Assembly (NCBI GenBank): GCA_015066845.1
Contig: SVNO01000012.1
Span: 1 to 39,720, forward strand
Reading direction: 5' to 3'
DNA: 39,720 nt
Source of the DNA: Ruminococcus sp.
GTDB taxonomy: Bacteria > Bacillota > Clostridia > Oscillospirales > Ruminococcaceae
Shown piece after piece: positions 1-7,915 of the stretch. Position 1 is the stretch's first letter; every line of letters begins with the position of its first letter. The notes under the pieces are model-generated. The model saw only the letters and a program-made list of their open reading frames with translations. It had not been told where the DNA came from and did no database searches. The position numbers and the translations under genes were made by a program.

Positions 1-854
1 ATGGCAAAAATTTCCGAAGCATAGGCTGCATTCTTCTGATAATTGATACACTGCATGGTACACATGGCAGCCGAGGGCGCAGCAGCAGCGGCAAGGACGG
101 TCATTTCAATGATGCTGTCAAAGGGGGTACAGAGGAACAGCAGGAGCGCGGCAGCGGGAATGATGAGCAGCCGGAGGGCGCAGAGGTAGAATACGCGGGG
201 CTTTTTCAGGACTGCGGGGAGATTGGTCTGGGCGATGGTTGCGCCGGCAACGAACATGGCAAGGGGTGTATTGAGTTCCCCGACCATGGCAAGGGGCTGT
301 GTGAGCAGTTCCGGCAGGCGAAGCTGTGTGAAAAAGAGGAACATACCGAGGGCAATGGCAATAATGGCAGGGGAACGCAGGACTTTTTTGAGGGAATGCA
401 GGCTATGCTGACCGGAAATCTGCATAACGCCATGCGTCCATGCGAGGATGTTGAAGATGGTGATAAAGGCGGTGAGGTAGAATACACCTTCCAGCTCAAA
501 CATTGCCTGCACGAGGGGAATTCCCATAAAACCGCAGTTGGAATAGATGCAGGAAAAGCGTTCGATTGCCGTTTCCCTGCCCTCTTTGTCGGGGATGGCG
601 AGGTAGGAAATGAGCATGGCAGCGGCATAGGAAAGGACGGAAAGGAGGAATGTCCAGCCGAGATTGACGGCAAGCTCTGCTTTCAGTTCACGCTGATAGG
701 CAAGGAGGATGACGATGGGGTTGACGACGGTAAGGACGAGCCGTGAAATCTCGCTGACGGTGGATTGGGAGAGCAGGCGGAAGCGGAAACAGCCTGCACC
801 GATGAGGATGAGGACGAGCATGATGAACGCCTGCTGAAGAATGATCTGTGACAT
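1..854 (-). CDS. AEC family (auxin efflux carrier-like) transporter, 3' end outside window
   Basis: Reading the minus strand from ATG at 854 gives an uninterrupted hydrophobic frame of 284 codons that runs off the window at base 1. It begins MSQIILQQAFIMLVLILIGA and has many membrane segments. A central stretch, IYSNCGFMGIPLVQAMFELE, resembles the N-G-x-G-x-P-L motif of AEC permeases, and the end (AAAAPSAAMCTMQCINY) resembles their C-terminal half. The family usually has about 300-320 residues, so only a few dozen are missing. Members export organic acids, malate or auxin-like compounds; the substrate cannot be told here. The SD ACGGAGG lies 7 bases before the ATG, immediately downstream of an intrinsic-terminator-like hairpin. 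The family call is good, the substrate unknown. Confidence 0.85.
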   Translation of the reverse strand, partial: MSQIILQQAFIMLVLILIGAGCFRFRLLSQSTVSEISRLVLTVVNPIVILLAYQRELKAELAVNLGWTFLLSVLSYAAAMLISYLAIPDKEGRETAIERFSCIYSNCGFMGIPLVQAMFELEGVFYLTAFITIFNILAWTHGVMQISGQHSLHSLKKVLRSPAIIAIALGMFLFFTQLRLPELLTQPLAMVGELNTPLAMFVAGATIAQTNLPAVLKKPRVFYLCALRLLIIPAAALLLFLCTPFDSIIEMTVLAAAAAPSAAMCTMQCINYQKNAAYASEIFA

Positions 855-867
855 GGGAAACCTCCGT

Positions 868-892
868 AAAAAAGCCCGATGGCAGGCATCGG
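868..892 (-). terminator. Intrinsic terminator / possible attenuator just before the AEC gene
   Basis: On the minus strand CCGATG-CCTGC-CATCGG is followed by GCTTTTTT, and the T-run leads straight into the AEC ribosome binding site. It ends the tautomerase transcript or works as an attenuator of the transporter gene. I see no clear promoter between the hairpin and the AEC start. Confidence 0.7.
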
Positions 893-1008
893 ACGGGTGA
901 ATGGGATGCGGTAATGGCGGCAGCAATACCTGTCATAACACAACCGCCGGAAAAATGCAGGATTCTGCATTCATTTCCGACGGTATTACTCATTTTTTCG
1001 GTATGGTC

Positions 1009-1350
1009 TTAGAAATTCGAGCCGTTCCATCCCCACTGGTCCGTAGCGGCATACTTGACATAAATACGATTTCCGGCAATGCCCAGCTCATCGCTGAGAA
1101 TGCTGCATACGCGGCTTGTCATCTCGTCACACGCGGACGGGCTTGCACTGCCGAATACGCTGACTTCCACCATTGCTGCCGGTGCGGCACTGCCCTGAAA
1201 CCAGAGCAGCTGCTCCGGCTCAATGCCGACCATCAGCCAATGCTCGGACTTGCCCGGAATGGCAGTAATTGCCTGTCCCAATGCTGCTTTGATGGCTTCT
1301 GCCTTATTGGCAGGTACGGGGGTGTTGGTTTTCACGTTGATAAATGGCAT
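1009..1350 (-). CDS. MIF/tautomerase superfamily protein (phenylpyruvate tautomerase-like)
   Basis: A 113-residue protein with the length and layout of macrophage migration inhibitory factor. It starts MPFINVKTN, so removal of Met exposes the catalytic N-terminal Pro of the tautomerase superfamily. Lys near position 33 region (GQAITAIPGKSEHWLMVGIE) and the C-terminal Trp-rich stretch (DQWGWNGSNF) match the MIF pattern. Expected activity is keto-enol tautomerisation of phenylpyruvate-like compounds in the cytoplasm; the natural substrate is unknown. SD GGAGG is 7 bases before the ATG, and the start is 12 bases after the stop of the Wzy-like gene, so the two are probably cotranscribed. MIF homologues are well known in animals and patchily found in gut bacteria; here the gene has ordinary codon use. 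Confidence 0.88.
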   Translation of the reverse strand: MPFINVKTNTPVPANKAEAIKAALGQAITAIPGKSEHWLMVGIEPEQLLWFQGSAAPAAMVEVSVFGSASPSACDEMTSRVCSILSDELGIAGNRIYVKYAATDQWGWNGSNF

Positions 1351-1362
1351 GATAGTTCCTCC

Positions 1363-2808
1363 TTATGCTTGCTTTTGTTTCTCACCGATACAGATGCCTG
1401 CAAGCATCCAGAATACCGGTGCTGTGGTAACGGATGATGTACCAATGAGCATCAGCAGCAGATACAGCAGTACTGCGCCGTAAATGCCGGCTGTCACCCA
1501 ATTGCCGCCCTTGCACTGCTTTGCGCCGCGCACAACGATAATTCCTGCCAGAGCAAGGTAGAGCAGCAGTGCCGGAATGCCCAGTGTTGCAGCAATATGC
1601 AGATATTGGTTGTAGGGACGGTCAAAGGTGTTCGGATTGCTCGCGATCACTCTGTGCTGGAACAGCTGCGGATAGACAAGGCTGTCCGGACCGCTGCCGA
1701 CCAGCGGAAAACGTCCGATGATGGAAAGGGTAGTGCCCCAGAGGAATCCGTAGGTTTCCGGCAGGCTGAGAATTTCAAAGCTGCCATTGGGATTTTTCGC
1801 ACCATTGCGTACATAGTAACCGCTGACTGCAAGGCGGTACGCGCTGTCCTCCCAGATGATTGCGCCGTCATACAGCGTAAATCCGGATTCTACCTGCACT
1901 TGCTCGCCCGTTTCACGGCTGTAGGTGGAATTGATGGACGGTGCCATGCTTGCCCAGAAGCCCATGCCGAACAGGAATGCAGCCGCAACTGCGGATGCGC
2001 GTGCAAATGCCGGAACGCCGGCTTTTTTGATGAACAGATACACAGCTGTGCCGAGGATGGCAAGGCTGCTGCCGGCAATGCCGGCAAGGCACTGCGTTTT
2101 CGCTGCCATGATGGCATACACGCAGGCGCAGATGAGATAGAACGCGCGCTTGGTCTTTTCCGGTGCATATGCTGCGCCCAGCGTCGCCGGAACGATGAGG
2201 ATCGACAGCAGGATAGCGAGGAAAATCGGGCTGCCCGTCAGACCGGAGGGCAGGAACACGCGGAAGAGCAGCAGCGGTTCAAGGTTGTTGTAGGTGGAGG
2301 GGAAGCCGAGGGGGAGGGCTTGCAGAATGCCCCATGCACACTGCACAAGTCCGAACACCATCAGTCCGTCCAGAATTTTCCGGTGGTTTTCCTCAGTCTG
2401 AATCTGCGCACCCAGCAGGCAAAGACAGCCATAGAAGATAATGGAGAGCAAGCCCTCATTTCTGCCGTCCATGCCCATCAGGGCAATGCCGTAGTCGTAG
2501 GAGTTGATCAGGCTGACCGTACCCCAGACCACCAGACCGCCAAGCAAGCCGGCAGGAAGATAGAGGGAGCGCGGTGTGACCTGCTTCATGAAACCGATGA
2601 ACACAAAGACCATGGCAGCCACGCCGATGATGGACAATGCCATGCCCGGAACGCTGTAGACCTTTGCAAATTCCAGCGGAATGCAGAACAAAGGGGAAAG
2701 AATCATCCAGCCGAGCAGAATTTTCATCAGAAAACCCTGATATTCTTCCGGCTTCATGTTCAGAATGAAATTGGATTTTTCTGTCGTATTGAATATCGTC
2801 TTTGGCAT
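1363..2808 (-). CDS. O-antigen ligase / Wzy-like polytopic membrane protein
   Basis: A 481-residue protein with about ten to twelve hydrophobic segments. Near residues 370-410 it carries a large loop reading GSGPDSLVYPQLFQHR and DRPYNQYLHIAATLG, which is the H/R-containing signature of the Wzy_C (O-antigen ligase/polymerase) family: a conserved Asn-x-x-Leu-His followed by a membrane helix. A second non-membrane loop around residues 295-345 is unusually long. Members join or polymerise lipid-linked glycans outside the membrane; in this Gram-positive-type cell the product is more likely a surface polysaccharide or glycosylated protein. SD GGGAGG sits 7 bases before the ATG, directly after the RNase Y terminator. 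A dedicated promoter is not visible, so read-through from RNase Y is possible. Confidence 0.82.
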   Translation of the reverse strand: MPKTIFNTTEKSNFILNMKPEEYQGFLMKILLGWMILSPLFCIPLEFAKVYSVPGMALSIIGVAAMVFVFIGFMKQVTPRSLYLPAGLLGGLVVWGTVSLINSYDYGIALMGMDGRNEGLLSIIFYGCLCLLGAQIQTEENHRKILDGLMVFGLVQCAWGILQALPLGFPSTYNNLEPLLLFRVFLPSGLTGSPIFLAILLSILIVPATLGAAYAPEKTKRAFYLICACVYAIMAAKTQCLAGIAGSSLAILGTAVYLFIKKAGVPAFARASAVAAAFLFGMGFWASMAPSINSTYSRETGEQVQVESGFTLYDGAIIWEDSAYRLAVSGYYVRNGAKNPNGSFEILSLPETYGFLWGTTLSIIGRFPLVGSGPDSLVYPQLFQHRVIASNPNTFDRPYNQYLHIAATLGIPALLLYLALAGIIVVRGAKQCKGGNWVTAGIYGAVLLYLLLMLIGTSSVTTAPVFWMLAGICIGEKQKQA

Positions 2809-2827
2809 ATGTAACCTCCCAAAAGAA

Positions 2828-2849
2828 AGGACGGTACTGTGTACCGTCC
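2828..2849 (-). terminator. Intrinsic terminator after RNase Y
   Basis: Minus strand GGACGGTAC-ACA-GTACCGTCC (9 bp stem, 3 nt loop) followed by TTTCTTTT, eight bases after the RNase Y stop region and just before the SD of the next gene. Confidence 0.85.
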
Positions 2850-2856
2850 CCTATGT

Positions 2857-4485
2857 TTACTTCGCGTAATCCACCTGCCGGCTTTCGCGGATGAGATTGA
2901 CCTTGATTTGTCCGGGATAATCCATCTCGTCCTCAATCTGCTGTGCAATCTGTCTTGCAACAAGCACCATCTTTTCATCGTTGATGACTTCAGGCTGTAC
3001 CATCACGCGGATTTCTCTGCCTGCCTGTACAGCATAGCATTTTTCCACGCCCTTGTAGGACTTGCAGATTTCCTCAAGCTTCTCAAGACGCTTGATGTAG
3101 CTTTCGTAGTTCTCGCTTCTTGCAGCCGGTCTTGCCGCGGAAATTGCGTCCGCTGCCTGTACGATGCAGGCAATGGCTGTGCGCGGTTCTACGTCATTGT
3201 GGTGCGCTTCGATCGCATGGATCACCTCTGCATTCTCGCGGCACTTGCGGCAGACATCCACACCGATCTGAACGTGAGAACCTTCCACTTCAGAGGTCAG
3301 TGCCTTACCGATGTCATGCAGCAGACCTGCGCGCTTGGCAAGATTCACATCCACGCCCAGCTCCGCAGCCAGTACGCCGGAAAGCTGTGCTACCTCGATA
3401 GAATGCGTCAGTACGTTCTGACGGTAGCTGGTTCTGAAACGCAGTCTGCCCAGCAGCTTGATCAGCTCCGGATTGACACCATGTACATTGGTTTCCAGAA
3501 TGGCGCGTTCGCCCTCCTGCTTGATTTTGTGCTCTACCTCGCGCTTTGCCTTTTCCACCATTTCCTCAATGCGGGTGGGATGGATTCTGCCGTCTGCAAT
3601 CAGACGTTCCAGCGCGATTCTTGCAATTTCACGGCGCACCTGGTCAAAACAGGACAGCGTGATTGCTTCAGGTGTGTCGTCAATAATCAGGTCAACGCCC
3701 GTCAGCGTTTCGAGTGTACGGATATTACGTCCCTCTCTGCCGATGATGCGTCCCTTCATTTCATCGTTGGGCAGTGCCACAACGGAAACGGCTGCTTCGG
3801 ATACCTGATCCGCTGCACATTTTGCAATGGCAAGGGAAATATAGCTGCGCGCCTTCTCCTCGCTGTCCTCCTTGATCTGCTGCTCAAATGCAACGATCTT
3901 CATTGCCTTTTCATGCACCAGTTCTTCTTCGAGAGTCTGGAGAATGTATTCCTTCGCCTGTTCTCTTGTCAGCTCGGAAATGCGTTCGAGTGTTTCAAAC
4001 TGCACTTTCTTGAGGGATTCTGCTTCCTCCTTCAGTTCGTCCGCTGCCTTGAGCTTTTCCTGTAACGCTTCTTCCTTCTGTTCGAGGGCATCGAGCTTCT
4101 TGTCGAGTGTTTCCTCCTTCTGATGGATTCTGCGCTCCTGCTTTGTGACCTCGCTGCGGCGGTCACGAATCTCCTTTTCTGCATCGGAACGGAGCTTGTG
4201 AATCTCGTCCTTTGCTTCTACAAGAGCTTCTTTTTTCTTGGTTTCTGCCTTTTTACTGGCATCTTCAAGCATACGCTGTGCGTCCTTGATGCGGCGTTCT
4301 GCCTCTGCGATTTTCTCGCGGGCTTCCTGCTCGGCTGAACCAAGAACCGCTTCTGCTTCCTGCTTGCGGTGTTCAATGCCCTTCTGGAATGCCTGCTCCG
4401 CTGTCATTCTGCGCACGATGAAAATTGCCGCGACAGCAGCCACCAGAAGAACCGCCAACAGAATAATGATGATGATTTCTTCCAT
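2857..4485 (-). CDS. rny: Ribonuclease Y
   Basis: Endoribonuclease that starts bulk mRNA decay at the membrane. The 542-residue protein has one N-terminal membrane helix ([20 protein letters not shown]), a long charged coiled coil to about residue 195, a KH domain with [11 protein letters not shown], and an HD domain with LLHDIGKA and a second His motif IEAHHND. Length matches the family (about 520). Two starts compete: ATG 4494 is only 2 bases from AGGAGG, whereas ATG 4485 is 11 bases away; the latter gives [10 protein letters not shown], the usual N-terminus, and is preferred. A 466-base leader with many hairpins separates the gene from its TTGACA/TACAAT promoter, which may autoregulate expression or belong to a separate RNA. 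Confidence 0.97.
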   Translation of the reverse strand: MEEIIIIILLAVLLVAAVAAIFIVRRMTAEQAFQKGIEHRKQEAEAVLGSAEQEAREKIAEAERRIKDAQRMLEDASKKAETKKKEALVEAKDEIHKLRSDAEKEIRDRRSEVTKQERRIHQKEETLDKKLDALEQKEEALQEKLKAADELKEEAESLKKVQFETLERISELTREQAKEYILQTLEEELVHEKAMKIVAFEQQIKEDSEEKARSYISLAIAKCAADQVSEAAVSVVALPNDEMKGRIIGREGRNIRTLETLTGVDLIIDDTPEAITLSCFDQVRREIARIALERLIADGRIHPTRIEEMVEKAKREVEHKIKQEGERAILETNVHGVNPELIKLLGRLRFRTSYRQNVLTHSIEVAQLSGVLAAELGVDVNLAKRAGLLHDIGKALTSEVEGSHVQIGVDVCRKCRENAEVIHAIEAHHNDVEPRTAIACIVQAADAISAARPAARSENYESYIKRLEKLEEICKSYKGVEKCYAVQAGREIRVMVQPEVINDEKMVLVARQIAQQIEDEMDYPGQIKVNLIRESRQVDYAK

Positions 4486-4494
4486 GTTGTGCAT

Positions 4495-4740
4495 TACCTC
4501 CTCGTTTAGTAAAGTTATATTGATTCACAGTAAACTTTACGCAGGCGGTAAATGCCGCTTTCTTTATTCATTTTTGCAAACTTATGATGATTTGCACTGC
4601 CCCGTTCCAGAGCTGCACAAGACATGGGAAAACCCCTTCCCATAAGAATTCCGGCTATTGCCTGAACCTGCCATGCACGGCTTTGCCGCTGCAAGAATTC
4701 AGAGTAGCCACTATAGTCCACCGCAGATCCCTGCGGAATC
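4495..4740 (-). other. Structured 5' leader of RNase Y (no gene)
   Basis: No coding frame with an SD is visible. On the minus strand the stretch holds several short perfect hairpins: CCGCAG-GGAT-CTGCGG (about 4724-4739), ATGGGAA-GGGGTT-TTCCCAT (about 4623-4642), TGCAAA-N10-TTTGCA (about 4573-4594) and GCGG-CATTTA-CCGC (about 4544-4557). It may be one long untranslated leader or the 3' part of a larger RNA that begins near 4951. Confidence 0.45.
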
Positions 4741-4951
4741 AAAAAAGTAAATGATATAAAGTAACGAACTGTCCTCTGACAGTCCAAAGCTGCAATTACT
4801 GCTGCGTGATTCAGTACCTCTCTGTGGTTCTGAATGCAAACTCCGGTTCGATTGTTTCACTTGCCGGGCGTTTACCAGGAACGCTGCCACGGCTCTGCGG
4901 CATCCCATCTGCCCATCCGTGTACACGCGCTCTGTTATATCATACAACATT
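4741..4951 (-). ncRNA. Candidate ~210-nt structured ncRNA upstream of RNase Y
   Basis: A consensus promoter (TTGACA, 17 bases, TACAAT) predicts a start near 4951. Nine bases near the 5' end (ATGATATAA, 4935-4943) are the exact complement of TTATATCAT at 4751-4759, closing a domain of about 190 nt; the 3' strand is followed by a T-rich tract ending in TTTTTT (4741-4746). Inside are hairpins TGCCGC-AGAGCC-GTGGCA, GCGTT-N7-AACGC, TTCAG-A-ACC-N7-GGT-A-CTGAA and GGACTGTC-AGAG-GACAGTTC. Size and paired ends recall 6S-type RNAs, but the interior looks multi-branched rather than rod-like. I do not find RNase P, tmRNA, SRP or T-box signature bases. Identity is unknown. Confidence 0.5.
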
Positions 4952-4957
4952 ATTATA

Positions 4958-4986
4958 ATTGTAAACTTTTTTCATCGTTTTGTCAA
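4958..4986 (-). promoter_or_regulatory. Sigma-A promoter for the RNase Y leader/ncRNA
   Basis: Minus strand TTGACA (4981-4986), 17-base spacer, TACAAT (4958-4963). Start expected near 4951. Confidence 0.75.
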
Positions 4987-5206
4987 GGGGGATTCCGTAA
5001 TTTTTTTACCGTTTTGTAAAAATATTTTTCCACACCTGTTTTTACCCCCGTTTTTTCCTGCCGAAAATCACAGTTTGTACACGCACGATGTACACATGAA
5101 TTCAGGCAACGGACATTTTTCACGTCAAAATTCACATGAGAGCTGAAAAAAGCCCGTGGATTTCCGTATATTGCTACAAATTGCAACAGAAATTATCCGG
5201 AAATGC
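4987..5206. other. Intergenic, no gene seen
   Basis: A/T-rich spacer between the divergent RNase Y and aminotransferase promoters. It contains a weak hairpin TTTTTAC-CGTTTT-GTAAAAA near 5004-5023 and no credible ORF. Confidence 0.5.
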
Positions 5207-5235
5207 TTGCAAAAACGGCGCATTTAGGATATAAT
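5207..5235 (+). promoter_or_regulatory. Sigma-A promoter of the aminotransferase gene
   Basis: TTGCAA (5207-5212), 17-base spacer, TATAAT (5230-5235); transcription would start about 37 bases before the ATG. Confidence 0.75.
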
Positions 5236-5279
5236 AAAAGCATCGGAAACTACGAACAGTTGAAAAGGAGAAGATAACG

Positions 5280-6554
5280 ATGGAACTGACCGCACTTGAC
5301 AAGGCACAGCGCACTGCCTTTTATGAGGAATGCAAAGCTGCCTATGCAGAATACCAGGCACAGAATCTCAAGCTCGACATGTCCCGCGGCAAGCCTGCGC
5401 CGGCACAGCTTGACCTGAGCGCAGGTCTGCTTGACGCAATCAGCAGCGAGGAGCTGAACGGCGAGGCAGGGGATTACCGCAACTACGGTCTGCTCGATGG
5501 CATTCCGGAGGCAAAGCGTCTGTTTGCGCCCATGCTGGGTGTGGAGGAAGATGAAATGTTCATCTTCGGCAATGCAAGCCTGCAGGCAATGTACCTGAGC
5601 ATCAGCTATGCATATTCCCACGGTCTGATGGGCAATACCCCGTGGAGCAAGCTGGAAAAGGTGAAGTTCCTGTGCCCTGTTCCGGGTTATGACAGACATT
5701 TCAAAATCACAGAATTTTTCGGCGCGGAGATGATCAACATTCCCATGAACGAGGACGGTCCGGATATGGACATGGTGGAACGTCTGGTTGCAGAGGATGC
5801 AGCGGTCAAGGGTATCTGGTGCGTACCGCAGTATGCAAACCCGACCGGTATTTCCTACAGTGACGAAGTAGTCCGCCGCATGGCAGCACTCAAGCCGGCT
5901 GCACCGGATTTCCGCGTATTCTGGGACAATGCGTACTGCATCCACCATCTGTGCGACAATCCGAAAACCATCCTGCCGATTCTTGCAGAGGCAAAGAAAG
6001 CAGGCAATGCGGATATGGTTTATCTCTTTGCGTCCACAGCAAAGGTGACATTTGCAGGTGCAGGCGTTGCTGTGATGGCAGCGAGCAAGGCAAACCTTGC
6101 CGACCTTTCCAAGGCACTGAACGTGTTCACCATCAGCTTTGACAAAATCAACCAGATGCGCCATGTACGTTATTTTGACGGCAAGTTCGAAAATGTACTG
6201 GCACATATGGAAAAGCATCGTGCACTGATTCAGCCGAAATTCGAGGTAGTACTCAACACGCTGGAGCGTGAGCTGAAACCCCTCGGCATTGGCAGCTGGG
6301 TAACACCGCAGGGCGGCTATTTCGTATCCTTTGACGCACCGAAGGGCTGTGCAAAGCGCATTGTACAGCTGTGCAAGGAGGCAGGTGTTGTGCTGACGGG
6401 CGCAGGTGCAACCTTCCCCTACGGCATCGACCCTGAGGACAGAAACATCCGTATTGCACCGACCTATCCGGAAGTGGAGGAGCTGCAAAAGGCGATGGAT
6501 CTGTTCGTGCTCTGTGCAAAGATGGCTGCGGCAGAAAAGCTGCTTGCAGAATAA
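5280..6554 (+). CDS. PLP-dependent aminotransferase, type Ic aspartate aminotransferase family
   Basis: A 424-residue fold-type I aminotransferase. The sequence opens with KLDMSRGKPAPAQLDLS, typical of the family once annotated as MocR-like or alanine-glyoxylate aminotransferase and now known as the aspartate aminotransferase type Ic group (Pfam Asp_aminotransf). PLP-site elements are visible: NPTG in the turn at about residue 190, FWDNAYCIHHL (Asp that pairs with the pyridine nitrogen), and STAKVTFAGAG with the Schiff-base Lys near residue 250. Expected reaction is aspartate plus 2-oxoglutarate to oxaloacetate plus glutamate. The SD AAGGAGAAG lies 5-8 bases before the ATG; the gene is monocistronic, with its own promoter and a shared terminator downstream. 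Confidence 0.9.
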   Translation: MELTALDKAQRTAFYEECKAAYAEYQAQNLKLDMSRGKPAPAQLDLSAGLLDAISSEELNGEAGDYRNYGLLDGIPEAKRLFAPMLGVEEDEMFIFGNASLQAMYLSISYAYSHGLMGNTPWSKLEKVKFLCPVPGYDRHFKITEFFGAEMINIPMNEDGPDMDMVERLVAEDAAVKGIWCVPQYANPTGISYSDEVVRRMAALKPAAPDFRVFWDNAYCIHHLCDNPKTILPILAEAKKAGNADMVYLFASTAKVTFAGAGVAVMAASKANLADLSKALNVFTISFDKINQMRHVRYFDGKFENVLAHMEKHRALIQPKFEVVLNTLERELKPLGIGSWVTPQGGYFVSFDAPKGCAKRIVQLCKEAGVVLTGAGATFPYGIDPEDRNIRIAPTYPEVEELQKAMDLFVLCAKMAAAEKLLAE

Positions 6555-6564
6555 TACAGCAAAA

Positions 6565-6600
6565 AGAAAGGGCTGCCGGCATGAACCGACAGCTCTTTCT
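6565..6600. terminator. Bidirectional terminator between convergent genes
   Basis: AGAAAGGGCTG pairs with CAGCTCTTTCT across a 14-base loop, 11 pairs with one G-U; A-rich and T-rich flanks serve both the aminotransferase (+) and the sugar transferase (-). Confidence 0.75.
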
Positions 6601-6606
6601 GTTAGG

Positions 6607-7248
6607 TTATTCTTCTTCATCCTCGCCGATAAAATCAGCAATCTGGTCAATGCGCTCTTTTCCCTCTGTGAAGCCGTCCTTATCAATGACAAGGGGAGCC
6701 GTGCGGAGCATACAGGCAATATCAAAGAGAAAGGAAATTTTCTCGATATATTGCGCGTCATACGCTGCCTTTTGCGCATCCGTCAGGGTATTTCTGCCAT
6801 TGATCTGCGCCCAGCCCGTCAATCCCGGACGGAAAGATTCCAGACCAGCCTTCTTACGCGCTTCCAACAGAACGGTTTCATTTTCAATGACAGGACGCGG
6901 GCCTACCCAGCTCATATCGCCTTTGAGGATATTGAAAATCTGCGGCAGCTCGTCCATACTCGTCTTGCGCAGCCATTTTCCAAAGGGCATGACGTATTTG
7001 TCATAGTCCTCAGGTGTCATGCAGCGGTTCGGCATATGGCGCGGTGTATCCGACCACATGGTACGGAATTTGAGAATTTTGAATTTTTTCCCGTTTCTGC
7101 CGATACGCGTCTGTCTGAATATCACTTTCCCTTTGGGGTCTTTCAGCTTAATGAATAGTCCGAACACTGCCATGGGCAGCAGCAGCAGCACGATGGCACC
7201 AATACTGAACAGTATGTCCACCATCCGCTTAATGTATCGCTCGTACAT
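6607..7248 (-). CDS. Bacterial sugar transferase (undecaprenyl-phosphate glycosyl-1-phosphate transferase)
   Basis: Initiates synthesis of a lipid-linked glycan by moving a sugar-1-phosphate from a nucleotide sugar to undecaprenyl phosphate. The 213-residue protein has one hydrophobic segment near the N-terminus (ILFSIGAIVLLLLPMAVFGL) followed by the catalytic domain of the family: FRQTRIGRNGKKFKILKFRT, the DELPQ motif, KGDMSWVGPRP and PGLTGWAQINGRN. Length fits the short, single-membrane-segment members. An ATG at 7290 is in frame but has no SD; ATG 7248 has AGGAGG 6 bases upstream and is chosen. The acidic tail ends GEDEEE. Works with a flippase and polymerase; candidates of both types lie elsewhere in this window but not next to it. 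Confidence 0.92.
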   Translation of the reverse strand: MYERYIKRMVDILFSIGAIVLLLLPMAVFGLFIKLKDPKGKVIFRQTRIGRNGKKFKILKFRTMWSDTPRHMPNRCMTPEDYDKYVMPFGKWLRKTSMDELPQIFNILKGDMSWVGPRPVIENETVLLEARKKAGLESFRPGLTGWAQINGRNTLTDAQKAAYDAQYIEKISFLFDIACMLRTAPLVIDKDGFTEGKERIDQIADFIGEDEEE

Positions 7249-7310
7249 GTTGTTCCTCCTGCTCCTATGGTTTTGTGCAGCTTTATGCATATTTTCGCAT
7301 TCTATGTTCT

Positions 7311-7339
7311 ATTATACAACATTTTCGGGAAAATCACAA
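7311..7339 (-). promoter_or_regulatory. Promoter of the sugar transferase gene
   Basis: Minus strand TTGTGA (7334-7339), 17 bases, TATAAT (7311-7316). Confidence 0.7.
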
Positions 7340-7411
7340 TATGCCGATATCACAAAACTTAAAAAAACTTCACCCAAAAAATATACATTGTTAACAAAGA
7401 GGGGAGAACAG

Positions 7412-7570
7412 CCTGTCAAAAAAGTCTTTTCTGGGATAAGTCTCTCTCTAATTGCATCCTCGCCGCAAGCAGTCGTTTGTAAAAGCCAGAACTTGATGGT
7501 GCTCTTTCACTTGAATAGAAACCAAGAGCTGCCCCCTCCCCCACGCGAATCATCAGCGCGGATTCCGTCC
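7412..7570. repeat. Remnant dispersed-repeat sequence
   Basis: Starts with CCTGTCAAAAAAGTCTTTTC, close to the left end of the MITE-like elements described below (18765, 21473, 24567), continues with a short stretch TTGCATCCTCGCCGC shared with the repeat at 12461, and ends with a 30-base unit (7541-7570, CCACGCGAATCATCAGCGCG...) also found four times at 12401-12696. Looks like a mosaic of decayed repeats; no gene. Confidence 0.5.
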
Positions 7571-7579
7571 CCGCTGCAC

Positions 7580-7685
7580 AAAGAACCCCTGCTGTAGGGA
7601 GCAGGGGTTCTTTGCCATGATATAGGGATTATAGGGATTATTTATAATTAACGCTGGGGAACGTTAATTACCATTGATTTAGGAT
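7580..7685 (-). ncRNA. Candidate small RNA, tandem unit 1
   Basis: Minus strand: promoter TTGAAT-N16-TATACT predicts a start near 7685. The ~105-nt product has hairpin TAATTAACG-TTCCCCAG-CGTTAATTA (7645-7670), then the box AATCCCTATATCATGGC shared with unit 2, then a 14-bp terminator stem with a 6-base loop (7580-7613). No start codon with an SD is seen. The C-rich loop could pair with G-rich Shine-Dalgarno regions (inference). Confidence 0.55.
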
Positions 7686-7691
7686 AGTTAT

Positions 7692-7719
7692 AGTATACCC
7701 CATTCATGTGATAATTCAA
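7692..7719 (-). promoter_or_regulatory. Promoter of sRNA unit 1
   Basis: Minus strand TTGAAT (7714-7719), 16 bases, TATACT (7692-7697). TTATCA lies 11 bases upstream of the -10, exactly as CTATCA does in unit 2. Confidence 0.6.
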
Positions 7720-7784
7720 TGTACAATACTTGAAAGTTCCTGCAAGCCTTTGTGAAAACCCTGCGTTTTCTGCGTCCGGACAGC

Positions 7785-7909
7785 AAAATCCCCTCACAAT
7801 GTGAGGGGATTCGCCATGATATAGGGATTATTGGGGATTTATTATATCGTTGGGGTAGGAACGATATAAACTAAGTTGTTGGTGGTAGGATTCTTTCTTT
7901 CCTGACCAC
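7785..7909 (-). ncRNA. Candidate small RNA, tandem unit 2
   Basis: Same architecture as unit 1: start predicted near 7909 from TATAAT at 7916-7921, a 10-bp hairpin TTATATCGTT-N8-AACGATATAA (7842-7869) with a C-rich loop on the minus strand, the shared box AATCCCTATATCATGGC, and terminator AATCCCCTCAC-ATT-GTGAGGGGATT followed by TTG (7785-7811). No coding potential seen. Confidence 0.55.
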
Positions 7910-7915
7910 AGCTAT

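Noticed and set aside
4711-4950. 79-codon minus-strand frame in the RNase Y leader
   Set aside because: No SD or similarity; the region is better explained as structured RNA.
5250-6779. 509-codon minus-strand frame across the aminotransferase
   Set aside because: Shadow of the aminotransferase; Cys/His-rich with no recognisable family.
7616-7640. TAGGGATTATAGGGAT as a homing endonuclease site
   Set aside because: The resemblance to the I-SceI site is short; the sequence is part of the conserved box of the two sRNA-like units.
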